Part shown: positions 8,540 through 16,160 of the stretch, piece by piece | Numbering within the stretch: position 1 is the stretch's first letter | How the letters are laid out: every line of letters starts with the position of its first letter | Notes under the pieces: generated by a model | Seen by the model: only the letters and a program-made list of their open reading frames with translations | What the model was told of the DNA's origin: nothing | The model's database searches: none | Program-made: the position numbers and the translations under genes | Assembly: GCF_025628985.1 (NCBI RefSeq) | Contig: NZ_JAOTEM010000002.1 | Span: 434,001 to 498,000, forward strand | Reading direction: 5' to 3' | DNA from: Chryseobacterium edaphi | GTDB lineage: Bacteria; Bacteroidota; Bacteroidia; Flavobacteriales; Weeksellaceae | Length of the DNA stretch: 64,000 nt

Positions 8540-8614
8540 TGGGCCCTGAGGGATTCGAACCCCCGACCCTCTGGGTGTAAACCAGATGCTCTGAACCAAC
8601 TGAGCTAAGAGCCC
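8540..8614 (-). tRNA. tRNA-Val(TAC), copy 2 in transcription order
   Basis: The minus strand folds as a 75-nt cloverleaf: acceptor GGGCTCT/AGGGCCC, D-arm GCTC/GAGC, anticodon stem TCTGG/CCAGA with loop TTTACAC (anticodon TAC), T-arm GGGGG TTCGAAT CCCTC, discriminator A. CCA is not encoded. It is identical to the copy at 8648-8722. Confidence 0.96.
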
Positions 8615-8647
8615 TGAATTTTTTTGAAAGGTTTCAGTAAACCTTTG

Positions 8648-8722
8648 TGGGCCCTGAGGGATTCGAACCCCCGACCCTCTGGGTGTAAACCAGATGCTCT
8701 GAACCAACTGAGCTAAGAGCCC
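8648..8722 (-). tRNA. tRNA-Val(TAC), copy 1 in transcription order
   Basis: Same 75-nt sequence and fold as the copy at 8540-8614, separated from it by 33 bp. Both are probably processed from one transcript, which may also include folC upstream. CCA is not encoded, so it must be added by tRNA nucleotidyltransferase. Confidence 0.96.
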
Positions 8723-8761
8723 TAGACGATTTCTCGTTTTGAGTGGTGCAAATATACATAC

Positions 8762-10006
8762 TTATTCCTTATCAGTCAAGTTTTTTTCTAAAAATTCTCC
8801 CACTACAAAGTTACTTCCGCCAATAAAAATCAAATCTTCGTCTGTAGCTTGTTGTTTTGCAGAAACATAGGCTTCTTGTACAGAATCGAAAATTTTATAA
8901 ATTATTTTTTCTTTTAATAATAAATCTTCATATTCTTCAGGATTACGACCTCTATTTATGGATGGTTTTGCAAAATAGAACTTAGAATTTTCAGGAAGTA
9001 AAGCCATTACGTCATCAATCTTCTTGTCATTTACGAACCCCAAAACAATATGCTTATGTTTCGGAATTGAATTTAACTGAGAAAAAACATGTTCTAATCC
9101 TGCCTGATTATGGGCTGTATCACAAATTGTCAGCGGATTTTGTGAAAATTCAAACCACCGACCGATGAAACCGGTATTTTTATGGACGCTTAATAATCCT
9201 TGTTCTAAATTTTCATCAGAAATCTTTAAATTTAATTTTTTTAACTCTTCAACTAAAGCTACGACAACACGAATATTCTTTGCCTGATAGTTTCCTTTTA
9301 AATCTGATTTTAAATCTGATTGTATTTGAGTAGCGTCAATGAAAGCAGTATTTTCTTTTTCAGCTTTAAGTTTAATAATATTTTTTACAACTTCATTCTC
9401 ATCGCCAGAAATAATAGGAACGTTATTTTTAATAATTCCTGCTTTTTCAAAAGCAATTTCCTCAATGGTATTTCCTAAAATATTCTGATGATCAAGTTGA
9501 ACATTTGTAATTGCAGAAATTAATGGTTTAATAATATTTGTAGAGTCTAATCTTCCACCCAAACCGACTTCTATAATGGCAAAGTCTACTTTTTTCTGAT
9601 AAAAATATTCAAATGCCATAATGGTTGTAAATTCAAAAAAAGAAGGTAAAATATCTTCCGGAAGTGTTTTGAGCTTTTTAATAAACTGAAAAACAAATTC
9701 TTTATCACAATTTTCACCATTAATTTTAATTCTTTCAGTAAAATCAATTAAATGAGGTGAGTTGTACAAACCAGTTTTATAACCAGCTTCCTGAAGAACA
9801 GAAGCCAACATATTGCTAGTAGAACCTTTTCCGTTGGTTCCGCCAATATGGATACATTTTATCTTTTCCTGTGGATTTCCAAAAAAATCACAAAGTCTTG
9901 TGATATTTTCAAGACCAGGTTTGTAAGCTTTCTCGCCATCAATCTGATAATTCGGAGCCTGTACGAAAAGCCAATCAACAGCTTCCTGATATTCGTGGTT
10001 TGTCAT
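8762..10006 (-). CDS. folC: Bifunctional folylpolyglutamate / dihydrofolate synthase
   Basis: FolC joins glutamate to dihydropteroate or to folates with ATP. The 414-aa Mur-ligase-family protein has the P-loop HIGGTNGKGSTSNML (about residues 52-66), followed by LYNSPHLIDFTERIKING, IEVGLGGRLDSTN and the TNVQLDHQNILG segment with the metal-binding His. The C-terminal lobe has CDTAHNQAGLEHV. Length is normal. ATG at 10006 gives the usual MTNHEYQEAVDWLF start. It is transcribed towards the two tRNA-Val genes, 39 bp away. Confidence 0.96.
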   Translation of the reverse strand: MTNHEYQEAVDWLFVQAPNYQIDGEKAYKPGLENITRLCDFFGNPQEKIKCIHIGGTNGKGSTSNMLASVLQEAGYKTGLYNSPHLIDFTERIKINGENCDKEFVFQFIKKLKTLPEDILPSFFEFTTIMAFEYFYQKKVDFAIIEVGLGGRLDSTNIIKPLISAITNVQLDHQNILGNTIEEIAFEKAGIIKNNVPIISGDENEVVKNIIKLKAEKENTAFIDATQIQSDLKSDLKGNYQAKNIRVVVALVEELKKLNLKISDENLEQGLLSVHKNTGFIGRWFEFSQNPLTICDTAHNQAGLEHVFSQLNSIPKHKHIVLGFVNDKKIDDVMALLPENSKFYFAKPSINRGRNPEEYEDLLLKEKIIYKIFDSVQEAYVSAKQQATDEDLIFIGGSNFVVGEFLEKNLTDKE

Positions 10007-10114
10007 GATGCAAAATTCCCAAAACTTTCATTAAAATGAAACAATAATTTTTCAAAATTGTAACTTTTTTACTTTCTCTTCGTCTAATGGTAAAAAGCAA
10101 ACAAATATCTACGT

Positions 10115-11461
10115 ATGAAAAAAGTTTTGATGATTATTTTAGGATTGTCTGGTCTTGGTCTAAGTGCCCAGAAAAAGTGGTCTTTGCGCGAATGCGTAGA
10201 CTATGCGGTTGAGCACAATCTTCAGGTGATTCAAAATCAGTATTCAAAACAAATTCAGGATATTAATCTGAAAATTGCTCAGAATAATTATCTTCCGTCT
10301 GTTTCCGCAAATGTGGGGAATAATGTAAGTTTCGGACAGGCTTCTTTAGGAACCGGAAGTATCAGAAATGACAGATTTAGCAATAATGCGAATTTATCAG
10401 CAGATATTTTAATTTATAATAATGGGCGGCTCGAAAAAACGATCAGAAAAACTCAATTTGATGTCGAAGCAAGTCAGTATGATATTGAAACCATAAAAAA
10501 TGATATTTCTCTTCAGATCGCTCAGCAATATCTGACAACTTTACTAAACAAAGAAATTGTAAAAATTTCTCAGAGTGCAACCGAAAATGCCAAAAAACAG
10601 TTTGATCGAGCTAAAATCACCACAGAAGTAGGTACAACAGCTCAAACCATCGTTGCAGAAGCAGAAGCGGCATGGGCGAGAGAAAAACAAAACCTGAAAA
10701 CTGCCGAGATCAATGTTGGAAGAAGTCTTTTTGCATTAGCACAACTATTACAATTACAGGATTACAAAGATTTTGATGTTGAAAATGTAGAAATTGGTGA
10801 GCAACTGAGTCCGCAATTGATTTCTGTTGATGAGGTTTTAAATACTGCTTATGAAAGTCAGCCACAAATAAAAGCAGCGGAAAGCAGAATAAAATCTGCT
10901 GTAGCACAAACGGAAGTTACACGCACCGCATTTTGGCCAACGGTCACAGCAAGTGTAGGGATCGGAAGTTTTTATAACAATTTATTGAATACCAGCTTTT
11001 CAGGATATGATCAGTTTGGAAATGCCACAAATGAGCCTAATTTTTTCCGTCAGTATAAAGATAATTTTGGTCAGCAAGGTGGGGTTTCAGTAAATATTCC
11101 GATTTTCAATAAAGGAATTACAAAACTTCAGGTGGAGCAGTCAAAAATCAATGAAAGCATTGCTAAAAATACATTAGATCAACAAAAACAGGCTGTAAGA
11201 CAAAATGTTCAGAAAGCCCAATTTGATGTAGATGCGAATTATGAAATCTATCTTTCCGCTGTACAAGCTGAAAAAAGCACAAAACTGGCAATGGAATTTG
11301 CAGATAAAAGCTATTCTGCAGGAAGAGGAACAATATATGATCTGAATATTGCACGAAACAATTACGCAAACGCGCAAGGTTCTGTAGAACAGGCAAAATA
11401 TAATTACCTTTTCAGTCTGAAATTATTGAATTTCTATGCAGGAATTCCATTAAGTTTGTAA
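10115..11461 (+). CDS. TolC family outer membrane efflux protein
   Basis: A 448-aa outer-membrane factor. After a signal peptide (MKKVLMIILGLSGLGLSAQ) come SLRECVDYAVEHNLQV and two TolC-type repeats with long alpha-helical coiled segments and beta strands such as VSVNIPIFNKGITKLQVEQS. It forms the trimeric channel of a tripartite efflux or type I export system. No RND pump or membrane-fusion gene is adjacent, so the partners are elsewhere. The stop is 1 bp before the SprT-like gene. Confidence 0.92.
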   Translation: MKKVLMIILGLSGLGLSAQKKWSLRECVDYAVEHNLQVIQNQYSKQIQDINLKIAQNNYLPSVSANVGNNVSFGQASLGTGSIRNDRFSNNANLSADILIYNNGRLEKTIRKTQFDVEASQYDIETIKNDISLQIAQQYLTTLLNKEIVKISQSATENAKKQFDRAKITTEVGTTAQTIVAEAEAAWAREKQNLKTAEINVGRSLFALAQLLQLQDYKDFDVENVEIGEQLSPQLISVDEVLNTAYESQPQIKAAESRIKSAVAQTEVTRTAFWPTVTASVGIGSFYNNLLNTSFSGYDQFGNATNEPNFFRQYKDNFGQQGGVSVNIPIFNKGITKLQVEQSKINESIAKNTLDQQKQAVRQNVQKAQFDVDANYEIYLSAVQAEKSTKLAMEFADKSYSAGRGTIYDLNIARNNYANAQGSVEQAKYNYLFSLKLLNFYAGIPLSL

Positions 11462-11462
11462 A

Positions 11463-12053
11463 ATGTCTATTCAGTCTTTAGAAAAATATTTACCCAAAAA
11501 TACTTTAGATCATTTAAGAAATTGGTTCTCGGATCATTCTATTCATATAAAAATTACAAGAAATAGAAATTCTAAGCTTGGAGATTACAGAAAACTTCGG
11601 GATCTTTCGCATGAAATAACGATTAATTCAACACTACAGCCACAACTTTTTTTCTTTGTATTGACACATGAATTGGCTCATCTGATTGCTTTCGAAAAAT
11701 TCGGTCGCAGAATTTCACCTCACGGAAACGAGTGGAAAGAAACTTTCAGAAATATGCTTTTAGAAAGTATCGAAGTTTACGAAGATGATTTAAAATCGAT
11801 TATCATTAAATTTTCAAAATCACCCAAAGCCAATTTTATGGCGTCTCCTGATTTGGTGAAGTATTTTCATATTGAAAATCACGAAGATGGCGAAGTTTAT
11901 ATTGAGACCCTCACCAAAGGTGATCATTTCATCTACAGAAACGATAAGTATTTATTGGAAGGTCTTATTAAAAAAAACTATCTTTGTCTTAATCTGGTCA
12001 CAGGAAGGAAGTACTCTTTTAAACCTTTGGCTAGAGTGAAAAAATGCAGTTAA
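11463..12053 (+). CDS. SprT-like zinc metallopeptidase domain protein
   Basis: A 196-aa cytoplasmic protein with the SprT zinc site HELAHLIAFEKFG (HExxH, about residues 69-81) and the third ligand in RISPHGNEWK. The C-terminal part lacks the four-cysteine ribbon of full-length SprT but has one conserved cysteine in KNYLCLNL. Family members in eukaryotes cleave DNA-protein crosslinks; the bacterial role is not established. It begins 1 bp after the tolC stop and ends just before the GDP-mannose enzyme, so the three genes are probably cotranscribed. Confidence 0.85.
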   Translation: MSIQSLEKYLPKNTLDHLRNWFSDHSIHIKITRNRNSKLGDYRKLRDLSHEITINSTLQPQLFFFVLTHELAHLIAFEKFGRRISPHGNEWKETFRNMLLESIEVYEDDLKSIIIKFSKSPKANFMASPDLVKYFHIENHEDGEVYIETLTKGDHFIYRNDKYLLEGLIKKNYLCLNLVTGRKYSFKPLARVKKCS

Positions 12054-12055
12054 AT

Positions 12056-13138
12056 ATGTCAAAATCAGATAAATACTGTGTGATTATGGCGGGAGGAATC
12101 GGTAGCAGATTCTGGCCTTTAAGCACACAGAAATTCCCAAAACAGTTTCAGGATATATTAGGAACAGGCAGAACGATGATTCAGCAGACTTATGACAGAA
12201 TAAGTAAAATGATTCCTGATGAAAATATATTTGTAATCACCAACACAGAATACGTAAGCCTTTCTCACCAACAATTACCGGAAATCCCTGAAGATAATGT
12301 TGTGGGAGAACCTTTAATGAAAAATACGGCCGCATGTAATCTTTATATGGCCAACAAAATTGCTGAGATCAATCCAGACGCAACAATGGTGGTTTTGCCG
12401 GCTGATCATTTGATTTTGAAAGAAGATGTCTTTTTAGAAAAATTAGAATTAGCATTTCAGCAGGCTTCAACTCATGATTATCTGGTGACTTTGGGAATTA
12501 CGCCAACTCGCCCCGATACCGGTTACGGTTATATTCAGTTTGTTGACAAAAAAGATTCAGACTATTTTAAAGTTAAAACATTTACCGAAAAACCGATCCT
12601 TGAACTGGCAAAAAGTTTCCTTGAAAGCGGAGATTTTCTTTGGAATGCCGGAATTTTTATCTGGAGCGTCAAATCTATTCACAATGCATTTGAAATGCAC
12701 CTTCCCGAGATGACGCAGCACTTCACAGCGTGTGAATACAATGCGGAGAGTGAAAAAAGCTGTATCGAGCTTATTTATCCTAAAGTTCAGAAGATTTCCA
12801 TTGATAACGGAATTTTAGAAAAAGCTAAAAATGTTTACGTGATTCCTGCAGATTTGGGCTGGAGCGATCTTGGAACATGGACGTCAGTTTTTGAAAACAG
12901 CGAAAAAGACGAAAACAATAATTCGATCAATATAAAAAGCGCTCTTACTTATGATTCTGAGGGGAATATTATTCATGTGAAGAATAATAGCAAAGCGATC
13001 GTTATCGATGGGTTAAAAGATTATATCGTGGTAGATACCGAAAAGGTACTGCTGATTTGTCCAAGAGAGCATGATCAGCTGATCAAGGAATATGTTTTGG
13101 ACCTGAAAAGTTTAAAAAAAGGAGATAAATTCATGTAA
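12056..13138 (+). CDS. Mannose-1-phosphate guanylyltransferase
   Basis: Makes GDP-mannose from mannose-1-phosphate and GTP for surface polysaccharide synthesis. The N-terminal pyrophosphorylase signature VIMAGGIGSRFWPLS is complete, followed by PKQFQDI, VVLPADHLI and TFTEKPILELAKSF. At 360 aa it is a single-domain enzyme without the phosphomannose isomerase half of bifunctional ManC. ATG 12056 (MSKSDKYCVIMAGG) was preferred to ATG 12044, which would overlap the SprT-like gene by 10 bp. It is relevant to the glycosyltransferases at 4753-8390, although not adjacent. Confidence 0.93.
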   Translation: MSKSDKYCVIMAGGIGSRFWPLSTQKFPKQFQDILGTGRTMIQQTYDRISKMIPDENIFVITNTEYVSLSHQQLPEIPEDNVVGEPLMKNTAACNLYMANKIAEINPDATMVVLPADHLILKEDVFLEKLELAFQQASTHDYLVTLGITPTRPDTGYGYIQFVDKKDSDYFKVKTFTEKPILELAKSFLESGDFLWNAGIFIWSVKSIHNAFEMHLPEMTQHFTACEYNAESEKSCIELIYPKVQKISIDNGILEKAKNVYVIPADLGWSDLGTWTSVFENSEKDENNNSINIKSALTYDSEGNIIHVKNNSKAIVIDGLKDYIVVDTEKVLLICPREHDQLIKEYVLDLKSLKKGDKFM

Positions 13139-13171
13139 AATCTTGGCATAATTTCTGCCGCATTTTGGGTT

Positions 13172-13840
13172 ATGATAAAAAGTACAGGAAAGATCAGCTT
13201 TATTTTATTCTTTTTAATCGGAGTTTTTGCTTTTTCACAGGAAAAAAAGAGGTTTTTCAATACCCAAAATGTTCTGACAAGAATTATTCCTAACGATAAA
13301 ATTGATTTTTGGGCACTCATTCAAAACAATTACGGTAAAAATGAAGAGCTGAAAATTTCAGGTACAAAAAAAGATTATGTTCCTCAGTTTTCAGGTTTCA
13401 ACATTACTCCAACAGAAGACAGCTTTTATTATATTGTTTATTCCAAAGGTGGAAAGATTAACTACATCACTGAAATTGCAGGACTTAAGGATTTCATAGG
13501 AAAAATTGACAATGCTGAAGAAGCCGCGCTTTCTGCGGTTTTGGATGGCTATCTTATTGACGAACAGTTTGTAAACGTTGCAGGGAATTACTATGAAGAT
13601 AAAATCAACTACTATTTAGATTTAGGAAAAGTCACTTCAAAAGAATGTCCTTACGAGAAAAAGCACTTTACACTTACTGTAAATAAAGGTACATCGCAGA
13701 TTTCAAATGTGAAAGAAAACGGAACTTACATTGAATTGTATACTAAGAAATGTCCGAACAATCCACGTCTTTTAAAAATCGAAAAGAAAGAAGAACCGAA
13801 AGATGAGCCAAAGAAAAAGCCTGTCAAAAAACGAAAATAA
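13172..13840 (+). CDS. Secreted protein of unknown function with Lys-rich tail
   Basis: A 222-aa protein with a signal peptide (IKSTGKISFILFFLIGVFAFSQ) and a mixed alpha/beta body with two cysteines (KECPYEKK and TKKCPNNPR) that could form a disulfide. The C-terminus is strongly basic (KKKPVKKRK). No known domain is recognised. The last 38 bp overlap the GNAT acetyltransferase gene in another frame, suggesting coupled translation. Periplasmic or outer-membrane location is inferred. Confidence 0.72.
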   Translation: MIKSTGKISFILFFLIGVFAFSQEKKRFFNTQNVLTRIIPNDKIDFWALIQNNYGKNEELKISGTKKDYVPQFSGFNITPTEDSFYYIVYSKGGKINYITEIAGLKDFIGKIDNAEEAALSAVLDGYLIDEQFVNVAGNYYEDKINYYLDLGKVTSKECPYEKKHFTLTVNKGTSQISNVKENGTYIELYTKKCPNNPRLLKIEKKEEPKDEPKKKPVKKRK

Positions 13841-14342
13841 AAGCTACGAAACCGAAAGACTGATCATTCGTCCGATGTCTCTGGATGATGCGGATCTTAT
13901 TCTGGAGCTTTACAATATGCCTAAATTTATTAAGTTTATAGGCGATCGTAATATAAAATCTCTTTCTGATGCTGAAAATTATATTAAGGCTAAATTTCTT
14001 CCACAGTTTGAAAAATCAGGTTTCGGAAATTATCTGATTGTTTTAAAGGAAGGCAACCAAAAAATCGGCGGAGTTGGAATCTTTGAAAGAGAAGGCTTGG
14101 ATATTGTCGATATCGGTTTTTCTGTTCTGGAAAGGTTTGAAGGAAAAGGTTTGATGTTTGAAGCTGCACAGAAAGTGAAATCAATCGGAATGAATGATTT
14201 TGGTTTAAATAAAATTTCAGCGATTACCGTAAAAGACAATTTTTCTTCTCAGAAATTAATCGAAAGATTAGGATTGAAATTCCAAAAGTATGTCACGCTT
14301 CCCAATGAAACTGAGGAATTGATGTATTATGAAACTGAATGA
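13803..14342 (+). CDS. GNAT family N-acetyltransferase (RimJ/RimL-like)
   Basis: A 179-aa acetyl-CoA-dependent N-acetyltransferase. YETERLIIRPMSLDDADLIL is the RimJ/RimL N-terminal pattern, and DIGFSVLERFEGKGLMFEAA contains the acetyl-CoA loop, followed by the ISAITVKDNFSSQKLIERLGL motif. The start ATG at 13803 overlaps the previous gene by 38 bp; no later in-frame ATG keeps the domain intact. The substrate may be a ribosomal protein, a small amine or an amino acid and cannot be predicted. Confidence 0.88.
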   Translation: MSQRKSLSKNENKSYETERLIIRPMSLDDADLILELYNMPKFIKFIGDRNIKSLSDAENYIKAKFLPQFEKSGFGNYLIVLKEGNQKIGGVGIFEREGLDIVDIGFSVLERFEGKGLMFEAAQKVKSIGMNDFGLNKISAITVKDNFSSQKLIERLGLKFQKYVTLPNETEELMYYETE

Positions 14343-14452
14343 TTTTTAGGCTGTCTTTATATATTCTAATTCTTTTAAACATTAAGTTTGTCATGCTGAA
14401 AGCATCTCAACTTAGTATTTTAACCAATATCTTAATGTAAAATTCTTTGTTT

Positions 14453-14504
14453 AGATTCCTCTGGAATGGCAAACAGATAAGCTTAGTTTATTCCGCAGGA
14501 ATCT
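14453..14504. repeat. Imperfect inverted repeat in the GNAT-bcp gap
   Basis: AGATTCCTCTGGAAT (14453-14467) and ATTCCGCAGGAATCT (14490-14504) pair at 13 of 15 positions. The rest of 14343-14537 is AT-rich with no frame or promoter visible. Strings like GTCATGCTGAAAGCATCTCA upstream (from 14391) look like a flavobacterial dispersed intergenic repeat, from memory only. It may also work as a terminator between the convergent genes. Confidence 0.5.
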
Positions 14505-14537
14505 GAACACGCTGTATGTAATTTTTTCTATTTTAAA

Positions 14538-14987
14538 TTAACTTTCCAAAATCTGTTCAGCTGCAGTTTTCGAAGTTACTTTTTCAATTACTCGAATGCA
14601 GATTCCTTTTTCATCAAAAATAAAAGTGGTTCTTACAATTCCCATGTAGGTTTTTCCGAACGTTTTTTTCTCTTGCCAAACCCCGAATTTCTCGATAATA
14701 TCACGATTTTCATCAGCAATCAGATCGTAAGGGAAGGCAAATTTATTGTGAAAATTTTTCTGCTTTTTTACAGAATCTCCGCTGATTCCCAAAAGTTGAA
14801 ATCCCGCTTTTTCCAGCTGCGAATAATTATCGCTTAGATTACACGCTTCAACAGTGCAAGTCGGTGTGTTTGCTTGTGGATAAAAGAAAATAACCAATTT
14901 CTTTCCAATTAATTTTTCCGAATTTACGGTTTCCCCATCTTGATTGATTCCTTCAAAACCGGGTAATTTGTCTCCTACTTTCAGCAT
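14538..14987 (-). CDS. bcp: Thioredoxin-dependent thiol peroxidase (Bcp/PrxQ peroxiredoxin)
   Basis: A 149-aa atypical 2-Cys peroxiredoxin that reduces hydrogen peroxide and organic hydroperoxides with thioredoxin. Peroxidatic Cys44 and resolving Cys49 are visible in NTPTCTVEACNL, the PrxQ spacing of five residues. FFYPQANTP forms the active-site loop, with Pro42 and Thr43 adjacent. The length is normal and there is no signal peptide, so it acts in the cytoplasm. Its start lies 33 bp from the divergent nth start, so the two share one short promoter region; no clear -7 box was found there. Confidence 0.95.
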   Translation of the reverse strand: MLKVGDKLPGFEGINQDGETVNSEKLIGKKLVIFFYPQANTPTCTVEACNLSDNYSQLEKAGFQLLGISGDSVKKQKNFHNKFAFPYDLIADENRDIIEKFGVWQEKKTFGKTYMGIVRTTFIFDEKGICIRVIEKVTSKTAAEQILES

Positions 14988-15020
14988 AATGATTTATTTT
15001 TGTTCAAATTTAATGGTTAC

Positions 15021-15641
15021 ATGACAAAAAAGCAAAGAGCAGCGCTTATTCAGGAAGAATTGGAAAAATTATACCCTACCGTTCCAATTCCTTTGGAACA
15101 TACAGATGCATTTACTTTAATGGTTGCAGTTGCGCTTTCAGCACAGACTACAGATAAAAAGGTGAATCAGGTGACACCAGAACTTTTCGCTGTTGCAGGA
15201 ACACCGCAAAGAATGGCAAAACTTGAAGAGTTTCAGATCAAAGAACTCATTAAAGAAATCGGACTTTCAAATACGAAAGCCAAAAATCTGAAAAGAATGG
15301 CAGAACTTCTTTTGGAAAGACACAACGGAATTGTCCCTCAAACCTATGAAGAACTGGAAGCTTTGCCAGGAGTTGGTCATAAAACAGCCTCTGTAGTGAT
15401 GAGTCAAGGTTTCGGTTTTCCAGCTTTTCCGGTCGATACGCACATTCACAGACTGATGACGCAATGGAAGCTTACATCAGGAAAAAACGTCGTAGAAACA
15501 GAAAGAGACGCAAAAAATATTTGGAAAGAAAGCGTTTGGAACAAACTTCACCTTCAGATTATTTTCTACGGAAGAGAATATTCTCCCGCAAGAGGAAAAG
15601 GTGAGAAAGATTTTTTAACGAAAATGTTGTTTGAGAAATAA
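15021..15641 (+). CDS. nth: Endonuclease III without the [4Fe-4S] cluster loop
   Basis: A base-excision repair DNA glycosylase/AP lyase for oxidised pyrimidines. The 206-aa protein has the helix-hairpin-helix LPGVGHKTASVVMSQ with catalytic Lys121 and the catalytic Asp139 in VDTHIHRL. The C-terminus GREYSPARGKGEKDFLTKMLFEK has none of the four cysteines that bind the cluster in E. coli Nth. The frame opens 7 codons earlier at TTG 15000, but ATG 15021 (MTKKQRAALIQEEL) fits family N-termini. Both catalytic residues remain, so activity is expected. Confidence 0.93.
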   Translation: MTKKQRAALIQEELEKLYPTVPIPLEHTDAFTLMVAVALSAQTTDKKVNQVTPELFAVAGTPQRMAKLEEFQIKELIKEIGLSNTKAKNLKRMAELLLERHNGIVPQTYEELEALPGVGHKTASVVMSQGFGFPAFPVDTHIHRLMTQWKLTSGKNVVETERDAKNIWKESVWNKLHLQIIFYGREYSPARGKGEKDFLTKMLFEK

Positions 15642-15654
15642 AAAAGCCGCAAAA

Positions 15655-15707
15655 TTCCCCTCCTTTGAAGGGGTGGGCAAAAATTCAAAGAATTTTTGCC
15701 GGGGTGG
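15655..15707. repeat. Intergenic double-hairpin repeat, probable bidirectional terminator
   Basis: CCCCT/AGGGG (15657-15661 with 15669-15673) and GGCAAAAATT/AATTTTTGCC (15676-15685 with 15691-15700) form two hairpins between convergent nth and the DinB gene. The CCCCTCC...GGGGTGG pattern is one I recall from many flavobacterial intergenic regions. The repeat abuts the stop codon of the DinB gene at 15708. Confidence 0.55.
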
Positions 15708-16157
15708 TTAGAGAATATCCAACAATCTTCTATGATAATTAATCTGTCCCAAATGATAACTCAAATGCCCAAACAAATGAATCAGAAAATATTCTGTCGT
15801 CATTTTGTAACCTAATGGCTCAATAGGATATTCTTTTGCCAAATCTTCTTCAGCAAGTTGATCAAGTATTGAAATAACAACATTTAAAGTTTCTTCAACT
15901 TGTTGAATCAATTCGGATTTTGGAATGTTTTTTAATGAAAATTCCTCTTCACGATTTCTAACATATCCCGAATTCCCAAGAATTGTTCCGAAGAAATGTT
16001 TAAGATTTCCCACTAAATGAAGACAAAGATTTCCTCCGGAATTTAAAATGTCTTTATCAATTTTCCACAGTGCTTCTTCGTTTTGGTAAGATTCAATTTC
16101 TATTTTTAATTTATTTAAATCTCTTGTGTATAGTGATTTTAAAGATTCTGTTATCAT
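15708..16157 (-). CDS. DinB-superfamily protein (DUF1572-like)
   Basis: A 149-aa four-helix-bundle protein of the DinB/YfiT metalloenzyme group. It has histidines in CLHLVGNLKHFFG (about residues 45-57) and in HLFGHLSYHLGQINYHRRLL near the end, consistent with a metal site. DinB relatives are often thiol transferases using bacillithiol or similar cofactors; the substrate here is unknown. No signal peptide. It is separated by only 3 bp from the preceding minus-strand secreted protein gene, which suggests cotranscription. Confidence 0.82.
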   Translation of the reverse strand: MITESLKSLYTRDLNKLKIEIESYQNEEALWKIDKDILNSGGNLCLHLVGNLKHFFGTILGNSGYVRNREEEFSLKNIPKSELIQQVEETLNVVISILDQLAEEDLAKEYPIEPLGYKMTTEYFLIHLFGHLSYHLGQINYHRRLLDIL

Positions 16158-16160
16158 TTT

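Noticed and set aside
8276-8707. 143-aa minus-strand frame with two copies of a GSGVRIPQGP motif
   Set aside because: It is translation of the two tRNA-Val genes and their flanks; the motif is the familiar artefact of reading through tRNA genes, and no protein is expected.
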